Positions 8,500 to 17,316 of a stretch of DNA of 64,000 nucleotides are shown here, piece by piece (the stretch's first letter is position 1; each line of letters opens with the position of its first letter). The position numbers were made by a program, and so were the translations under genes. The stretch lies in the NCBI GenBank assembly GCA_026708115.1, contig JAPOVL010000035.1:146494-210493 (forward strand), read 5' to 3'. The notes beneath the pieces were generated by a model. That model did not search any database, was not told the origin of the DNA, and saw nothing but the letters and a program-made list of their open reading frames with translations. Source of the stretch: Chloroflexota bacterium. GTDB lineage: Bacteria > Chloroflexota > Anaerolineae > Aggregatilineales > Phototrophicaceae.

Positions 8500-9420
8500 A
8501 TGTCGAAGCAGGGGCAGATCCATACAGTTCTGGGCGCGATCGAGCCATCAGCTCTCGGCAGAACGCTCATGCACGAGCACGTTTTCTGCGACATCTACCG
8601 CGTAACCGGACGCTTGAACGAGTTGCTCAATGATGAGGCCCTGGCCATAGAAGAACTGTCGGCGCTACAGAAGGCCGGCGGGGCGGCCCTCGTCGAGGTG
8701 ACGACGCCGGATTTGGGGCGCGATCCCGAAGCGCTCTGCCGAGTCGCCGAAAAAACGGGTCTTCACATCATAATGGGAACCGGCTGGTATCGTCAGCCCT
8801 TTTACCCGCCCGAGATCGACAGATTCTTAACGAATGAATTGGCGGATAAGATCATCTCGGAACTCATCGACGGCGTCGCAGGTACAGGAATCCGCGCTGG
8901 CATCATTGGCGAGATTGGCGTCCATCTCGATTATGCAACGGCGCAAGAAGAGAGGGTCCTGCGGGCGGCTGCCCGGGCGCAAAAGGCCACCGGCGCGCCG
9001 CTCACGACGCATGCCTCCATGTACCCTGTCGGTCTGCTGCAGCTTGAAGTCCTAAAGGACGAGGGCCTGGACATGAGCCGCGTAATCATCGGTCACTGCG
9101 ATACCTATCTCGACCAATCCTATCACCTGGCAATTCTTGAATCGGGCGCCTATGTACAGTTTGACACCGTCGGTCGCAATCACATGAATCCAGATTCGCT
9201 CCGCGCCAGCGCCTTTGCACGGCTTGTGCGCCTGGGCTGGAAGCACAAATTGCTCCTGTCTAGCGATCGCTGTCATCGTAGCGATCTCCGCGCCTTTGGC
9301 GGGCTGGGTTACGGCTACGTGTTTACCGAATTTTTTGACCTCTTGCGCGCCGAGGGCATCGATGATGAAACCTTAAACGCGATCACAATAGACAACCCAC
9401 GGCGCGCATTGGCATGGTAG
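8500..9420 (+). CDS. Phosphotriesterase-family metal-dependent hydrolase
   Basis: A 306-aa amidohydrolase-superfamily protein of the phosphotriesterase/PHP group. LGRTLMHEHVFCD gives the HxH metal pair near residues 25-27. AGIIGEIGVH (about 135-145) places a Glu where carboxylated Lys sits in true phosphotriesterases. THASMY and VIIGHCDTYLD supply two more His ligands, and LLSSDRCHRS gives the final Asp. The substrate is more likely a lactone or ester than an organophosphate, since many relatives are lactonases. It directly follows DUF3830 and precedes the ADP-ribosylglycohydrolase fusion by about 110 bases. Confidence 0.88.
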   Translation: MSKQGQIHTVLGAIEPSALGRTLMHEHVFCDIYRVTGRLNELLNDEALAIEELSALQKAGGAALVEVTTPDLGRDPEALCRVAEKTGLHIIMGTGWYRQPFYPPEIDRFLTNELADKIISELIDGVAGTGIRAGIIGEIGVHLDYATAQEERVLRAAARAQKATGAPLTTHASMYPVGLLQLEVLKDEGLDMSRVIIGHCDTYLDQSYHLAILESGAYVQFDTVGRNHMNPDSLRASAFARLVRLGWKHKLLLSSDRCHRSDLRAFGGLGYGYVFTEFFDLLRAEGIDDETLNAITIDNPRRALAW

Positions 9421-9531
9421 ATTCATTGTCGCCAGCCGGGTAAACTGCGTCACAAACTGCCTAACGCTGGCGGCGCGCTGGCCCCGCCCGAAATACCTTG
9501 ACCTCTCATATACATGCAATGGAGTTTCAAC

Positions 9532-11691
9532 ATGACACCTCCGTCCGATTACGTCGAAAGAGTTTATGCCGGGGTCCTCGGCAAGATAATTGCCGTCTAC
9601 CTGGGTCGCCCGATTGAAGGCTGGTCCTATGAAATGATAATGGAGCGCTTTGGCGAGATCAATTACTACGTGCACGAGGCGCTTGACCTACCGCTGATCG
9701 TGACCGATGACGATCTCTCTGGCACCTTTACCTTTGTGCGCGCCATGCCCGACTACGGCAATAACCCGGATCTGACCCCGGTACAGATCGGACAGACCTG
9801 GCTCAATTACATCGTCGAAGGCAAGACCATATTATGGTGGGGAGGCATCGGCGATGTTACCGAACATACCGCCTATCTCCGGCTGAAAAATGGCATCCAG
9901 CCGCCGCGCAGCGGCTCGATTGAACTCAACGGCCCGGTCATGGCCGAGCAGATTGGTTCGCAGATCTTCATCGACGGCTGGGGCATGATCGCGCCCGGCG
10001 ACCCCGGCCTCGCAGCGGATCTGGCGCGGCGGGCAGCCAGTGTCAGTCACGACGGCGAAGCGATCTATGGCGCGCAAGTGGTCGCCGCCTTGGCAGCTCA
10101 GGCCTTTGTCGAATCGGACATCAATAAGCTGATCGACACCGCCCTGTCCTTGATCCCCGCCGATTCCATCACCTGCCGGATGATTACGAAGCTCCGCGAC
10201 TGGCACGCCCGCCAGCCGGACTGGCGCCAGACGCTGGAGCAAATCGACCGCGAATATAGCCGCGATCGCTATCCCGGCAATTGCCATATCGTGCCCAACC
10301 ACGCGCGGATTATTCTAGCCTTGCTCTATGGCGACGACGATTTTCAAAAATCACTGATGGTGGTCAATACCTCCGGTTTTGACACCGACTGCAACTCCGG
10401 CAATGTTGGCTGCATCATGGGGATCAAAAACGGCTTGGGCGGCATCGACGCCGGACCAGACTGGCGCGGCCCGGTCTCCGATCGCCTGTATCTGCCAACG
10501 GCGGACGGCGGCAGCGCTATCAGCGATGCGGTCAGCGAAACTTACAAACTGGTCAATATCGGGCGGGGGATGCAGGGATTGCAGCCGCTTGCCCCGAAAA
10601 ACGGGGCGCGATTTCATTTCAGTCTGCCAGGGTCAGTGCAGGGTTTTGAGTCTGAAACCGGGCGCGAATCCAAAGCTGCCGTGACCATCGAAAATGTCTC
10701 GGGACACAGCAAGAACGGCGGCCGATCGCTGGCGCTTCGCTTTCACCGGCTGGCGAAAGGGCGCATTGCCAGAGCAGCCACGCTCACGTTTATCCCCTCG
10801 CAGGAAATTGCCGATTATTTTGACGAGCGCGGTTACCGCTTGCTGGCGTCGCCAACCTTGTATCCAGGACAAGTGGTCCGCGCAAGCCTCGTGGCGGGGG
10901 CAGCCAATGCCGATACCGTGACGCTGCGGCTCTATGCACGGCATTACAACGAAGATGATGCGCTACAGATCATCGGCAGCGAGTCAGTTCAGGTTGCGCC
11001 CGGCGCAGAAGTCAACCTGTCATGGCGCGTGCCAGAGACCGGCAACCAGCCCATTGCCTGCATCGGCATCGAGATTACGGGCCAGCATGGCGCCAGCGGC
11101 GTCATCTACCTGGATTGGCTCACCTGGGACGGCGCGCCCAACATGCGCCTGAACCGGCCCTACATCAGCGAAGCCGGGCAGGAGAAACGCAAGAGACCGA
11201 AGTTCTGGAAGAAGGCCTGGATCTACGCGCTGGATTCCAGCGAGCGTTTCGATTCCTGGGACTACTGGACACAAGCTTACCGGCTGATACAGAATGAGGG
11301 CCGCGGCCTGCTGATACAAGGGACGCGCGACTGGATCGACTATCAATTTGCTGCCACGGCTATGCCGCGTGTCTGTGAAGCCGGGGGGATCGCCGTGCGC
11401 GTGCAGGGCCTGCAGCGCTATTATGCGCTGCTGCTGGATCACGAAAAGGCTCGCATCGTTCGCGTCCTGGACGGTGAAACCGTCCTGGCCGAAACCGACA
11501 CGGGCTGGTCCGTCGAGCAAAATTACGATCTCAAATTGAAAGTCGAAGGGGACAAGCTGACCGCCTTCGTCGCTGGCGAGCAAGTGCTTGAAACACAAGA
11601 CCCGGACAACGCCCTGACAGGCGGCGGTATTGCCCTGATTGCGCAAGCAGGTTTTATCTACTTTGATAACCTTGCCGTCAGGCCCCTCTAA
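9532..11691 (+). CDS. ADP-ribosylglycohydrolase-family protein with C-terminal LamG-like domain
   Basis: About 719 aa. Residues 1-300 match the ADP-ribosylglycohydrolase (DraG/ARH) fold: YVERVYAGVLGKIIAVYLGR, VTDDDLSGT for the first Mg-binding Asp cluster, and SGFDTDCNSGNVGCIMG for the second. The middle (about 350-530) looks like beta-sandwich modules. The last 170 residues (FDSWDYWTQAYRL, GGIAVRVQGLQRYYALLL, ending GGIALIAQAGFIYFDNL) resemble a concanavalin/LamG or DUF1080-type carbohydrate-binding fold. No signal peptide is evident. The ORF track starts at 9514, but GGAG 7 bases before the ATG at 9532 makes that the better start. It ends 6 bases from the convergent GH32 gene. Likely cleaves an N- or O-glycosidic bond in a nucleoside or glycan-like substrate. 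Confidence 0.8.
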   Translation: MTPPSDYVERVYAGVLGKIIAVYLGRPIEGWSYEMIMERFGEINYYVHEALDLPLIVTDDDLSGTFTFVRAMPDYGNNPDLTPVQIGQTWLNYIVEGKTILWWGGIGDVTEHTAYLRLKNGIQPPRSGSIELNGPVMAEQIGSQIFIDGWGMIAPGDPGLAADLARRAASVSHDGEAIYGAQVVAALAAQAFVESDINKLIDTALSLIPADSITCRMITKLRDWHARQPDWRQTLEQIDREYSRDRYPGNCHIVPNHARIILALLYGDDDFQKSLMVVNTSGFDTDCNSGNVGCIMGIKNGLGGIDAGPDWRGPVSDRLYLPTADGGSAISDAVSETYKLVNIGRGMQGLQPLAPKNGARFHFSLPGSVQGFESETGRESKAAVTIENVSGHSKNGGRSLALRFHRLAKGRIARAATLTFIPSQEIADYFDERGYRLLASPTLYPGQVVRASLVAGAANADTVTLRLYARHYNEDDALQIIGSESVQVAPGAEVNLSWRVPETGNQPIACIGIEITGQHGASGVIYLDWLTWDGAPNMRLNRPYISEAGQEKRKRPKFWKKAWIYALDSSERFDSWDYWTQAYRLIQNEGRGLLIQGTRDWIDYQFAATAMPRVCEAGGIAVRVQGLQRYYALLLDHEKARIVRVLDGETVLAETDTGWSVEQNYDLKLKVEGDKLTAFVAGEQVLETQDPDNALTGGGIALIAQAGFIYFDNLAVRPL

Positions 11692-11697
11692 AGGGCA

Positions 11698-13128
11698 TCA
11701 CTGCGGCCAAATCGCGCGCATTGGCCAAGCCGACAGTGTCTTGACCCGGCCCTTCCCAAACAATCGCAGGCCCTGGCTGTCGGCTCGCGACGGGTAGATG
11801 CGGCTGCATATGCTTGTCCGACCATTCGCGATGACCTCCAATACCGAGCCGTCAAGCAAGATCCGTAGCTGCAAACTTTCGCCTGGCGCGAGTTTGTGCC
11901 GCGCTTCGTTGGCGAAAGTTTCCTGGTCCTGGCCCTGGCTCGATCGCTCTCGGTTCACGCTCAGCAGCTTTCTGTCGGGATTGTAGCTGACGCGCGTTTC
12001 TTCGCTCCCATCAGAGGCGCAGGCAACAGCCAGACCCACTGCGCCTTCCGCATTCAATTCAACCTCTATATCCAGCGCGGCGCCCCTGATCTCAAGATTG
12101 TGCTCGTCGCCGGTCAACCGGATATCGCGAATGACAGTGCCGCTGCCGCGAAGCCGATTTAGCTCCGGCACGGGGGCCATGTGCAGCTGCCCATCGCGCA
12201 GGCTCAGTTCCCGCGGTATGGAGTGGCATCCGGCCCAGCCAGCCGCCACATGCGCCTCTTCGCTGCGGCCTTCGCGCAGCCACCCCCAGAGCAAGCGCCG
12301 GCCCCGCGCGTCCTCCATCGTGAATGGCGCGTAAAAATAAGCGTGATCCAGGATGCCGCTGGCCTCCGGCCTAAACTGCTGATCAACATAGTCGCCGATG
12401 AAATAGAAGACCGTGAAGGGAATTCTGCGGCCCTTGCCCGCCACGATCAGCACCCACTTGTCGCCCAACGGGAAAAAGCAGGGACATTCCCAGACGCAAC
12501 CGTCTTTGGCATAGCTGCCGGTCAATAGCGGATGCAGGAATTCCCACTGGATCAGGTCAGGCGAACGATATAGAAAAACGGAACCGCCCACCGGTTTGAT
12601 GCGCGAGGCAAGCAGCATATACCAGGTATCGCCTTCGCGCCATATCATCGGGTCACGCAAATCGTAGTGCTGATTGGCTATGGCCGGGATCTCGCTCAAA
12701 ATCGGGTTGCCATGGTGTTTCTCCCAACTTAGCAAACCATCCCGGCTCGTGGCTATGCACTGCGATTGCTGACCATAACCCTCCGGGCCAACACCTGTAT
12801 ACACGGCCGTCGCTACGCCATCGTTGTCTACCACACAGCCAGACCAGCAGCCGGTTGCATCCGGTCCCCCCGGCGTTGGAGACAGCGCAACCGGCAGATC
12901 CCGCCACAGGATCGCGTCCTCGCTCACGGCATGTCCCCAATGCGCGAGACCAAAGCGGGGACTCTCAGGGTGGTATTGGTAAAAGAGATGATACTTTCCG
13001 CCCCACTGGATCACGCCGTTGGGGTCGTTCATCCAACTCGCGGGCGCGACAAAATGATAGACGGGCCGGTGCGTATCCCGCGCCAGGTTGCGACGCTGCT
13101 CGGCGAAATCTTGATTTATTACAGTCAT
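11698..13128 (-). CDS. Glycoside hydrolase family 32 (sucrose/fructan beta-fructosidase)
   Basis: A 476-aa enzyme with the GH32 five-bladed propeller and C-terminal beta-sandwich. WMNDPNGV near residue 33 holds the catalytic nucleophile Asp, DLRDPMIW near 160 the transition-state Asp, and VWECPCFF near 220 the acid/base Glu. No signal peptide, so it acts in the cytoplasm on imported sucrose or fructo-oligosaccharides. It is last in the minus-strand sugar locus behind SBP, MalF and MalG. GGAAG lies upstream of the ATG. Exact specificity (sucrose, sucrose-6-phosphate, levan or inulin oligomers) cannot be read, but with an ABC importer rather than a PTS the unphosphorylated sugar is the better guess. 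Confidence 0.93.
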   Translation of the reverse strand: MTVINQDFAEQRRNLARDTHRPVYHFVAPASWMNDPNGVIQWGGKYHLFYQYHPESPRFGLAHWGHAVSEDAILWRDLPVALSPTPGGPDATGCWSGCVVDNDGVATAVYTGVGPEGYGQQSQCIATSRDGLLSWEKHHGNPILSEIPAIANQHYDLRDPMIWREGDTWYMLLASRIKPVGGSVFLYRSPDLIQWEFLHPLLTGSYAKDGCVWECPCFFPLGDKWVLIVAGKGRRIPFTVFYFIGDYVDQQFRPEASGILDHAYFYAPFTMEDARGRRLLWGWLREGRSEEAHVAAGWAGCHSIPRELSLRDGQLHMAPVPELNRLRGSGTVIRDIRLTGDEHNLEIRGAALDIEVELNAEGAVGLAVACASDGSEETRVSYNPDRKLLSVNRERSSQGQDQETFANEARHKLAPGESLQLRILLDGSVLEVIANGRTSICSRIYPSRADSQGLRLFGKGRVKTLSAWPMRAIWPQ

Positions 13129-13175
13129 GCTGGAGCTTCCATGTCATTGTAAAGGGAATTATATGTTAATGTACC

Positions 13176-13376
13176 CTAACTATACCAAGAGCGGTACGTG
13201 CCAAAGTACTTGATGCAACTGAACAAAAAAGCCAGTGTCCGGTTGACATCGGCGCAACAATTTCGGCATACTTCCCTCAGCAACAACTGAGGAGAGTATG
13301 TGGCTACTGCCTTCTGGCATGCCTGAAATGCCAGATGACCACGAACAGTTGCCGTAAAGCGAACGTAACCGTTCAT
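13176..13376 (-). CDS. Possible small ORF (66 aa) with very strong ribosome binding site
   Basis: From the ATG at 13376 the reading frame runs 66 codons (start MNGYVRFTATVRGHLAF). A near-perfect Shine-Dalgarno (AAGGAGG) lies 6 bases before the ATG, just downstream of a long hairpin on the same strand. No family is recognised. The product is fairly Cys-rich in its second half and has no clear membrane segment or signal. It lies between the MalG permease and GH32 genes of the sugar locus. It may be a leader or small protein, or the ribosome-binding-site end of a decayed gene. The longer ORF in the track (start 13451) reads through the hairpin and is less likely. Confidence 0.35.
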   Translation of the reverse strand: MNGYVRFTATVRGHLAFQACQKAVATYSPQLLLREVCRNCCADVNRTLAFLFSCIKYFGTYRSWYS

Positions 13377-13396
13377 AGGCCTCCTCCTTTCAGAAT

Positions 13397-13424
13397 AAAC
13401 AAGCGCCCGGCCCGGCGCTTGTTT
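13397..13424 (-). terminator. Perfect 11-bp hairpin between permease and small ORF
   Basis: AAACAAGCGCC and GGCGCTTGTTT pair perfectly around a 6-base loop, and flanking GAAT/ATTC can extend the stem with a small bulge. It is about 90 bases past the MalG stop on the minus strand and directly before a strong ribosome binding site. It could terminate the transporter transcript, separate permease from GH32 expression, or act as an attenuator. Confidence 0.5.
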
Positions 13425-13514
13425 GCATTCTGGCGAAGGATTTCGCCACAACTAGCTTATCATAATCCCAAAAAACTGGCGATGTTGCCTACTAGGACAA
13501 TCACAGGCAATCAC

Positions 13515-14432
13515 TTAACCCTTCAGGCCCACAGAGGCGATGCCGCCGATGAGCTGCTCCTGGGCAAAGAAGAAGACCAGGATAGGCGGAATCATCATAA
13601 CCAGGTTGGCCGCCATCAGCAGATTGGTGTTGGGACTGTAACGAGTGGCAAAGTTCGCCAGGCCGATTGCGATCGTGAATTGATCCGTGTTGTTCAGATA
13701 AATGAGCGGTCCCAACAGATCGCCCCAGGAACCGAGAAACATGAATACCACCACCACCGCCAGCACCGGACGGCACAAAGGCAAAATGATGAAACGAAAG
13801 ATGCCAAAATAACTGCAGCCATCGATCTTCGCCGCTTCGTCCAAATCGCGCGGGAACGTGCGCATGTATTGCCGTATCAGAAAGATGAAGAAGGCGTTGC
13901 CCGCAAATGACGGCACGATCAAAGGCAGATAAGTCCCGTACCAGCCTAATTCAAGAAAAAGCAAAAACTGTGGAATCATCTGCGATTGCCAAGGAATAAG
14001 CATGGTGATGATCAAGACGTTGAACAGAAATCCGCTGCCGCGAAAGCGCAGCCGGGCGAAGGCGTAAGCCACCAGCGTACACGAGAATATCGTGCCAACG
14101 ACATTTCCTCCAAAAATAATCAATGTATTCAGCGTGAAGCGCAAGAAAGGCCGCACCGGGTCCAGCAACGCAGTTTCGAAGTTGCGCCATTCGAAGTGCT
14201 CGCTGGGGAACCAATCCGGCGGGATGCTATAGAAAGGAACGCTGTCCGGCTTGAGCGCCGCGGTCAACATCCAGGAAACCGGCAGCAGCACAAAGCCGCA
14301 CAGGGCCAGCAGAATCGCATAGAGGACCAGCAAACGCAAGAGTTTGCGCCCGCGCGGGATAATGTCATCGCGCAGCCGCCGCATAGTAGATCTGTGGGAC
14401 TGATTGGGAGATGGACTGCCGCGCATGATCAA
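13515..14432 (-). CDS. Carbohydrate ABC transporter permease, MalG type
   Basis: A 305-aa permease of the CUT1 sugar-importer class. The first membrane helix is at about residues 30-55 (LLVLYAILLALCGFVLLPVS), followed by the MalG-typical WFPSEHFEWRNFETALL. The EAA loop near 205-225 reads DEAAKIDGCSYFGIFRFIIL. It ends with LIGGIASVGLKG, a usual MalG C-terminus. Its start overlaps the MalF stop by 4 bases, so the two are translationally coupled. With the SBP and GH32 neighbours the predicted cargo is sucrose or fructo-oligosaccharide. No CUT1 ATPase is in the window, so a shared MsiK-like ATPase elsewhere is probable. Confidence 0.93.
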   Translation of the reverse strand: MIMRGSPSPNQSHRSTMRRLRDDIIPRGRKLLRLLVLYAILLALCGFVLLPVSWMLTAALKPDSVPFYSIPPDWFPSEHFEWRNFETALLDPVRPFLRFTLNTLIIFGGNVVGTIFSCTLVAYAFARLRFRGSGFLFNVLIITMLIPWQSQMIPQFLLFLELGWYGTYLPLIVPSFAGNAFFIFLIRQYMRTFPRDLDEAAKIDGCSYFGIFRFIILPLCRPVLAVVVVFMFLGSWGDLLGPLIYLNNTDQFTIAIGLANFATRYSPNTNLLMAANLVMMIPPILVFFFAQEQLIGGIASVGLKG

Positions 14433-15385
14433 GCCCGATCCTCCTCGCTCTCATAATACACCCAGCGCTCGGAAGTGCGAAATGTGATCAAAATGACGAT
14501 CGTCGCAATGACTACCAATACCCAAGACAGCGCCGAGGCATAGCCAAAGCGCCCGTTCTGGAAGCCTTCTTCATAGACATTCAGCAGATAAAATTGCAGG
14601 GCGCTCGCGCGTGTGCCGCCTCGTCCAGCCAGAACATAAGCTACGTCAAAGACCTGGAAGGCCGCGACCAGACCCGTAATGAGCTGGAAAAAGATGCTCG
14701 GCGTCAGCATAGGCAGTGTCACGAAACGGAACTTCTGTCTGGGATTCGCGCCGTCGATGGTCGCGGCTTCATAGAGGTGGGGCGGGATATTCTGCAATCC
14801 GGCCAAATAAATGATGACCCCGCCGCCGACACCCCATAGGCCCATCAGAATGACGGCCGGAATAGCCCAGTCGCGGCTGGCGAGCCAGCGGGGTGGATGC
14901 GCGATGCCAATCGACTGCAAGACTTGATTGACCACGCCGACATCGGGATTCAACAGAATTGACCACAAGACGGCCACAGCGGTACCGGCAATAACGGAAG
15001 GCATGAACAGCACCGTGCGGAAGAAATACATGCCGCGTATGCGTTGATTCAGCAGCAGAGCAAGAGAGAGACCGACGACGGTATAGATGGGCAACGACAA
15101 GATGACGAACCGGAATGTCACCCGCAGCGAGTTATAGAAGTCGCGATCGGAAAACATCTTCTCGTAGTTTTTCAAGCCAACCCAGTTCGGTGGCGTGAGC
15201 AGGTTCCAGTCCGTCAAACTAATGAGCAAGGAAGCGATGACAGGACCGATGATGAAGACGACCAAGCCGATAAGCCAAGGCAACAGGAACAGGTACGCGA
15301 CGCGTTCTTCGCGCCGTTCCATCGTTCCCAGTGTCCGCTTGCCTCGGGTCCGGCCTCTAAAGCGAGACTGTTCAATTGCCTGCAT
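14429..15385 (-). CDS. Carbohydrate ABC transporter permease, MalF type
   Basis: A 318-aa CUT1 permease. It begins with a basic cytoplasmic stretch, then AYLFLLPWLIGLVVFIIGPV as first membrane helix (about 29-50) and LTDWNLLTPPNWVGLKNYEK, the standard MalF/UgpA segment. The EAA loop near 220-240 reads YEAATIDGANPRQKFRFVTL. It lies between the binding protein (69 bases upstream, with a hairpin in the gap) and the overlapping MalG gene. It forms the channel for the predicted sucrose/fructan importer. Confidence 0.93.
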   Translation of the reverse strand: MQAIEQSRFRGRTRGKRTLGTMERREERVAYLFLLPWLIGLVVFIIGPVIASLLISLTDWNLLTPPNWVGLKNYEKMFSDRDFYNSLRVTFRFVILSLPIYTVVGLSLALLLNQRIRGMYFFRTVLFMPSVIAGTAVAVLWSILLNPDVGVVNQVLQSIGIAHPPRWLASRDWAIPAVILMGLWGVGGGVIIYLAGLQNIPPHLYEAATIDGANPRQKFRFVTLPMLTPSIFFQLITGLVAAFQVFDVAYVLAGRGGTRASALQFYLLNVYEEGFQNGRFGYASALSWVLVVIATIVILITFRTSERWVYYESEEDRA

Positions 15386-15402
15386 AAGCTAGAAATTCGC
15401 AA

Positions 15403-15442
15403 CATGGCGCCGCGGGACGCGTGACTGCCCCACAGCGCCATG
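15403..15442 (-). terminator. Intercistronic hairpin after sugar-binding protein gene
   Basis: CATGGCGC and GCGCCATG form a perfect 8-bp stem over a 24-base loop in the 69-base gap between the binding-protein stop and the MalF start. No T-run follows. Position and shape fit a processing or stability element that lets the binding protein be made in excess. Confidence 0.5.
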
Positions 15443-15454
15443 CCTTAAGCGCAA

Positions 15455-16732
15455 CTATTCGGTTTCGAATGTATCCCAGGTTTCCCAGAGCTGATCCAGG
15501 TCATCCTGAATGATGGGCGCGATCTCATCCAGCGCCTCTTGCGCCGGGATGCCATCTTCGATCATCAAGCTGTTGATCGCCTCGGCGATCTCCCCATAAG
15601 CGCCCCAGACAGTCGGGACGAAAACGGTCGAGCGGCCCAAATTGATGGCTTCCAGCAATTCCTGGCGGCCCTCGCTGCCTTCCGCCCAGTTCATCTCTTC
15701 CGCCATGCGCATATTCATCGGCAGCCCGCCAGCCTCGGCGCGCATACGGTTGCCTTCCGTCGCCCAGAACAGAATGAATTGCAGCGCCTCTTGCAGATTG
15801 TCGCTGCCACTCAGCGCCATCAACTCATCCGAGCCCGTATACACCCAGGCCGGATCGCCCTCAGCTTCCACCGGCGGCGGCGCGGCGCCCCAATTCACGC
15901 CGGCAGCTTCCAGCAGCGGCTGGGCTATCGGGCTGTCTGCCATCGCCATCGCCAACTGCCCTGCTGCCAACATATCATTGGCAGAGTTGCCCACCAGGCT
16001 CAGGTCAGCCGAACTCAGGATGCCATCCGTGCCCGCCATATCCGCCACGACCTGATAGAAGTGCGCCGTCGCTTCGTCATTGACATAGCCCATGACGCTG
16101 CGGCCATCTTCGCTGAAGTAATTGGCGGCATCCGTCCACCAAGGCATAGGCAGCGTCCCGCCCCACACTCGCTCCGACATATCATCGCTGTACGCCGAAA
16201 GCTGGGCGACGAGACCGGCATATTCGTCAATCGTTATCGGCTCAGTCGACGAGAGATGCGGCGCGCCAGCGGCATCAAAGACATCCTTGTTGTAGAATAT
16301 ATTGTATCCCGCCGTGAACGTGCCCAGGCAGAATACCTGCCCGTCCAGCGCGCAATTTCTCGATACCGCGCCGGCATTGTAGTCTTCGATATTCACTCCC
16401 GCAGACTCCAATACATCGTCGATTGGCGCCACCAAACCAGCTCTGATCCAGCGGATAACGTAGGGGAAAGCGATATCAGGCGGCTGCCCTGCCAGGAAGG
16501 CCGTGTCTACTTTCGTGACATATTCACCTTCCGGCACATCGGTAATCCGGACCTTGATGTTAGGATGCGCGGCTTCAAAGGCCTCGACCACTGACGGCAA
16601 GAAGCCAGTGCCGTCCAGAAACATCCACAGATCAAGCGTAACTTCTTCGTCCTGCGCCGCGGCCGTTCCAAAAAAGGAACTCAACAGTATTGCCGTGGCT
16701 GCCAACAGGAAGATTCTGGTCAAGCGGTTCAT
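15455..16732 (-). CDS. Extracellular sugar-binding protein of ABC transporter (SBP_bac_1)
   Basis: A 425-aa family-1 solute receptor. Signal peptide: MNRLTRIFLLAATAILLSSF with a TAAAQD cleavage-like site near residue 26. The mature start VTLDLWMFLDGTGFLPSVVE and the AFEAAHPNIKV segment are typical. AAAGGA is close upstream of the ATG. It heads the minus-strand sucrose/fructan locus (MalF, MalG, GH32). The 960-base region upstream carries a LacI remnant and a poly(G) tract and no intact regulator. Confidence 0.93.
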   Translation of the reverse strand: MNRLTRIFLLAATAILLSSFFGTAAAQDEEVTLDLWMFLDGTGFLPSVVEAFEAAHPNIKVRITDVPEGEYVTKVDTAFLAGQPPDIAFPYVIRWIRAGLVAPIDDVLESAGVNIEDYNAGAVSRNCALDGQVFCLGTFTAGYNIFYNKDVFDAAGAPHLSSTEPITIDEYAGLVAQLSAYSDDMSERVWGGTLPMPWWTDAANYFSEDGRSVMGYVNDEATAHFYQVVADMAGTDGILSSADLSLVGNSANDMLAAGQLAMAMADSPIAQPLLEAAGVNWGAAPPPVEAEGDPAWVYTGSDELMALSGSDNLQEALQFILFWATEGNRMRAEAGGLPMNMRMAEEMNWAEGSEGRQELLEAINLGRSTVFVPTVWGAYGEIAEAINSLMIEDGIPAQEALDEIAPIIQDDLDQLWETWDTFETE

Positions 16733-16965
16733 TTCCTTTGTCCTTTCTTCTCAACTGGATATGTGCTTAGTCAGATAAGCTCTCTCTAACGATCGGGCAT
16801 GGTTCGTTCCTCCAATCTCCTGCATGTAAGTCAATGCGTCTATCTTGAATTCCGTCTGTCTTTCGGCGCAGCGTCCTCCGATCCCATCTGTATGGTGTTG
16901 CTGTGCCGAGACAAGAGCCACAGCTTCTTTATTGGCATTGCTGTCCGTACTATTTAGTAGCTAAA

Positions 16966-17071
16966 CCGCTCGGCGCCTAACCGGCGAACGAGTCCCAGGA
17001 ATGCCGCGCTCACACAAAACAAGCAGTGTTCTCGTCGCGTGAGCGACGCGGTTTATCAAAAAAAGAGTACC
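16966..17071 (+). repeat. Structured intergenic repeat, copy A
   Basis: About 105 bases from CCGCTCGGCG to AAAAAGAGTACC. It shares with copies B-D the blocks CCGCTCGGCG, GCGCTCACACAAAA, ACAAGC, CGCGGTTTAT and an A-rich tail. The stem CGTCGC-GTGA-GCGACG is perfect. It begins directly after the end of the LacI remnant. Confidence 0.6.
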
Positions 17072-17075
17072 AAGT

Positions 17076-17225
17076 TTAGCCACGATTTTCCATTGTATCG
17101 CAAATGCCCCGCGCAAAGGCTGGATAGGTCGGATTACTTGTGTCAGGGATGACGATCGGAATGTTTTGCTCCGGTACTGACGATTTCTGCCGTCTCGTCG
17201 ATCCCAGCCTCATGCGCAGCCCATG
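17076..17225 (-). pseudogene. LacI-family transcriptional regulator remnant
   Basis: On the minus strand the frame reads GLRMRLGSTRRQ, then IPIVIPDTSNPTYPAFARGI and a few more residues before a stop at MENRG. This matches the hinge and first beta-alpha unit of a LacI-type repressor (compare the common IGVVVPDISNPFFAELARGIE pattern). No helix-turn-helix is found in frame upstream, where the frame runs into a poly-proline stretch made by the G tract. The remaining ~240 residues of ligand domain are missing. It sits beside the GH32 sugar locus, which LacI regulators often control, so the locus has probably lost its repressor. Length of the remnant is about 48 codons. Confidence 0.6.
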
Positions 17226-17316
17226 GATCAGCCGGCGGCGACGAGTCGCACATGTCCGCTCGAATGACCACAAAATGCCGGTATTTCGGCACAGTGTATA
17301 GATACAGTATATATAC

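Noticed and set aside
16786-16800. Four-codon ORF with good ribosome binding site on the minus strand
   Set aside because: Too short to distinguish from chance; no attenuator structure seen beside it.
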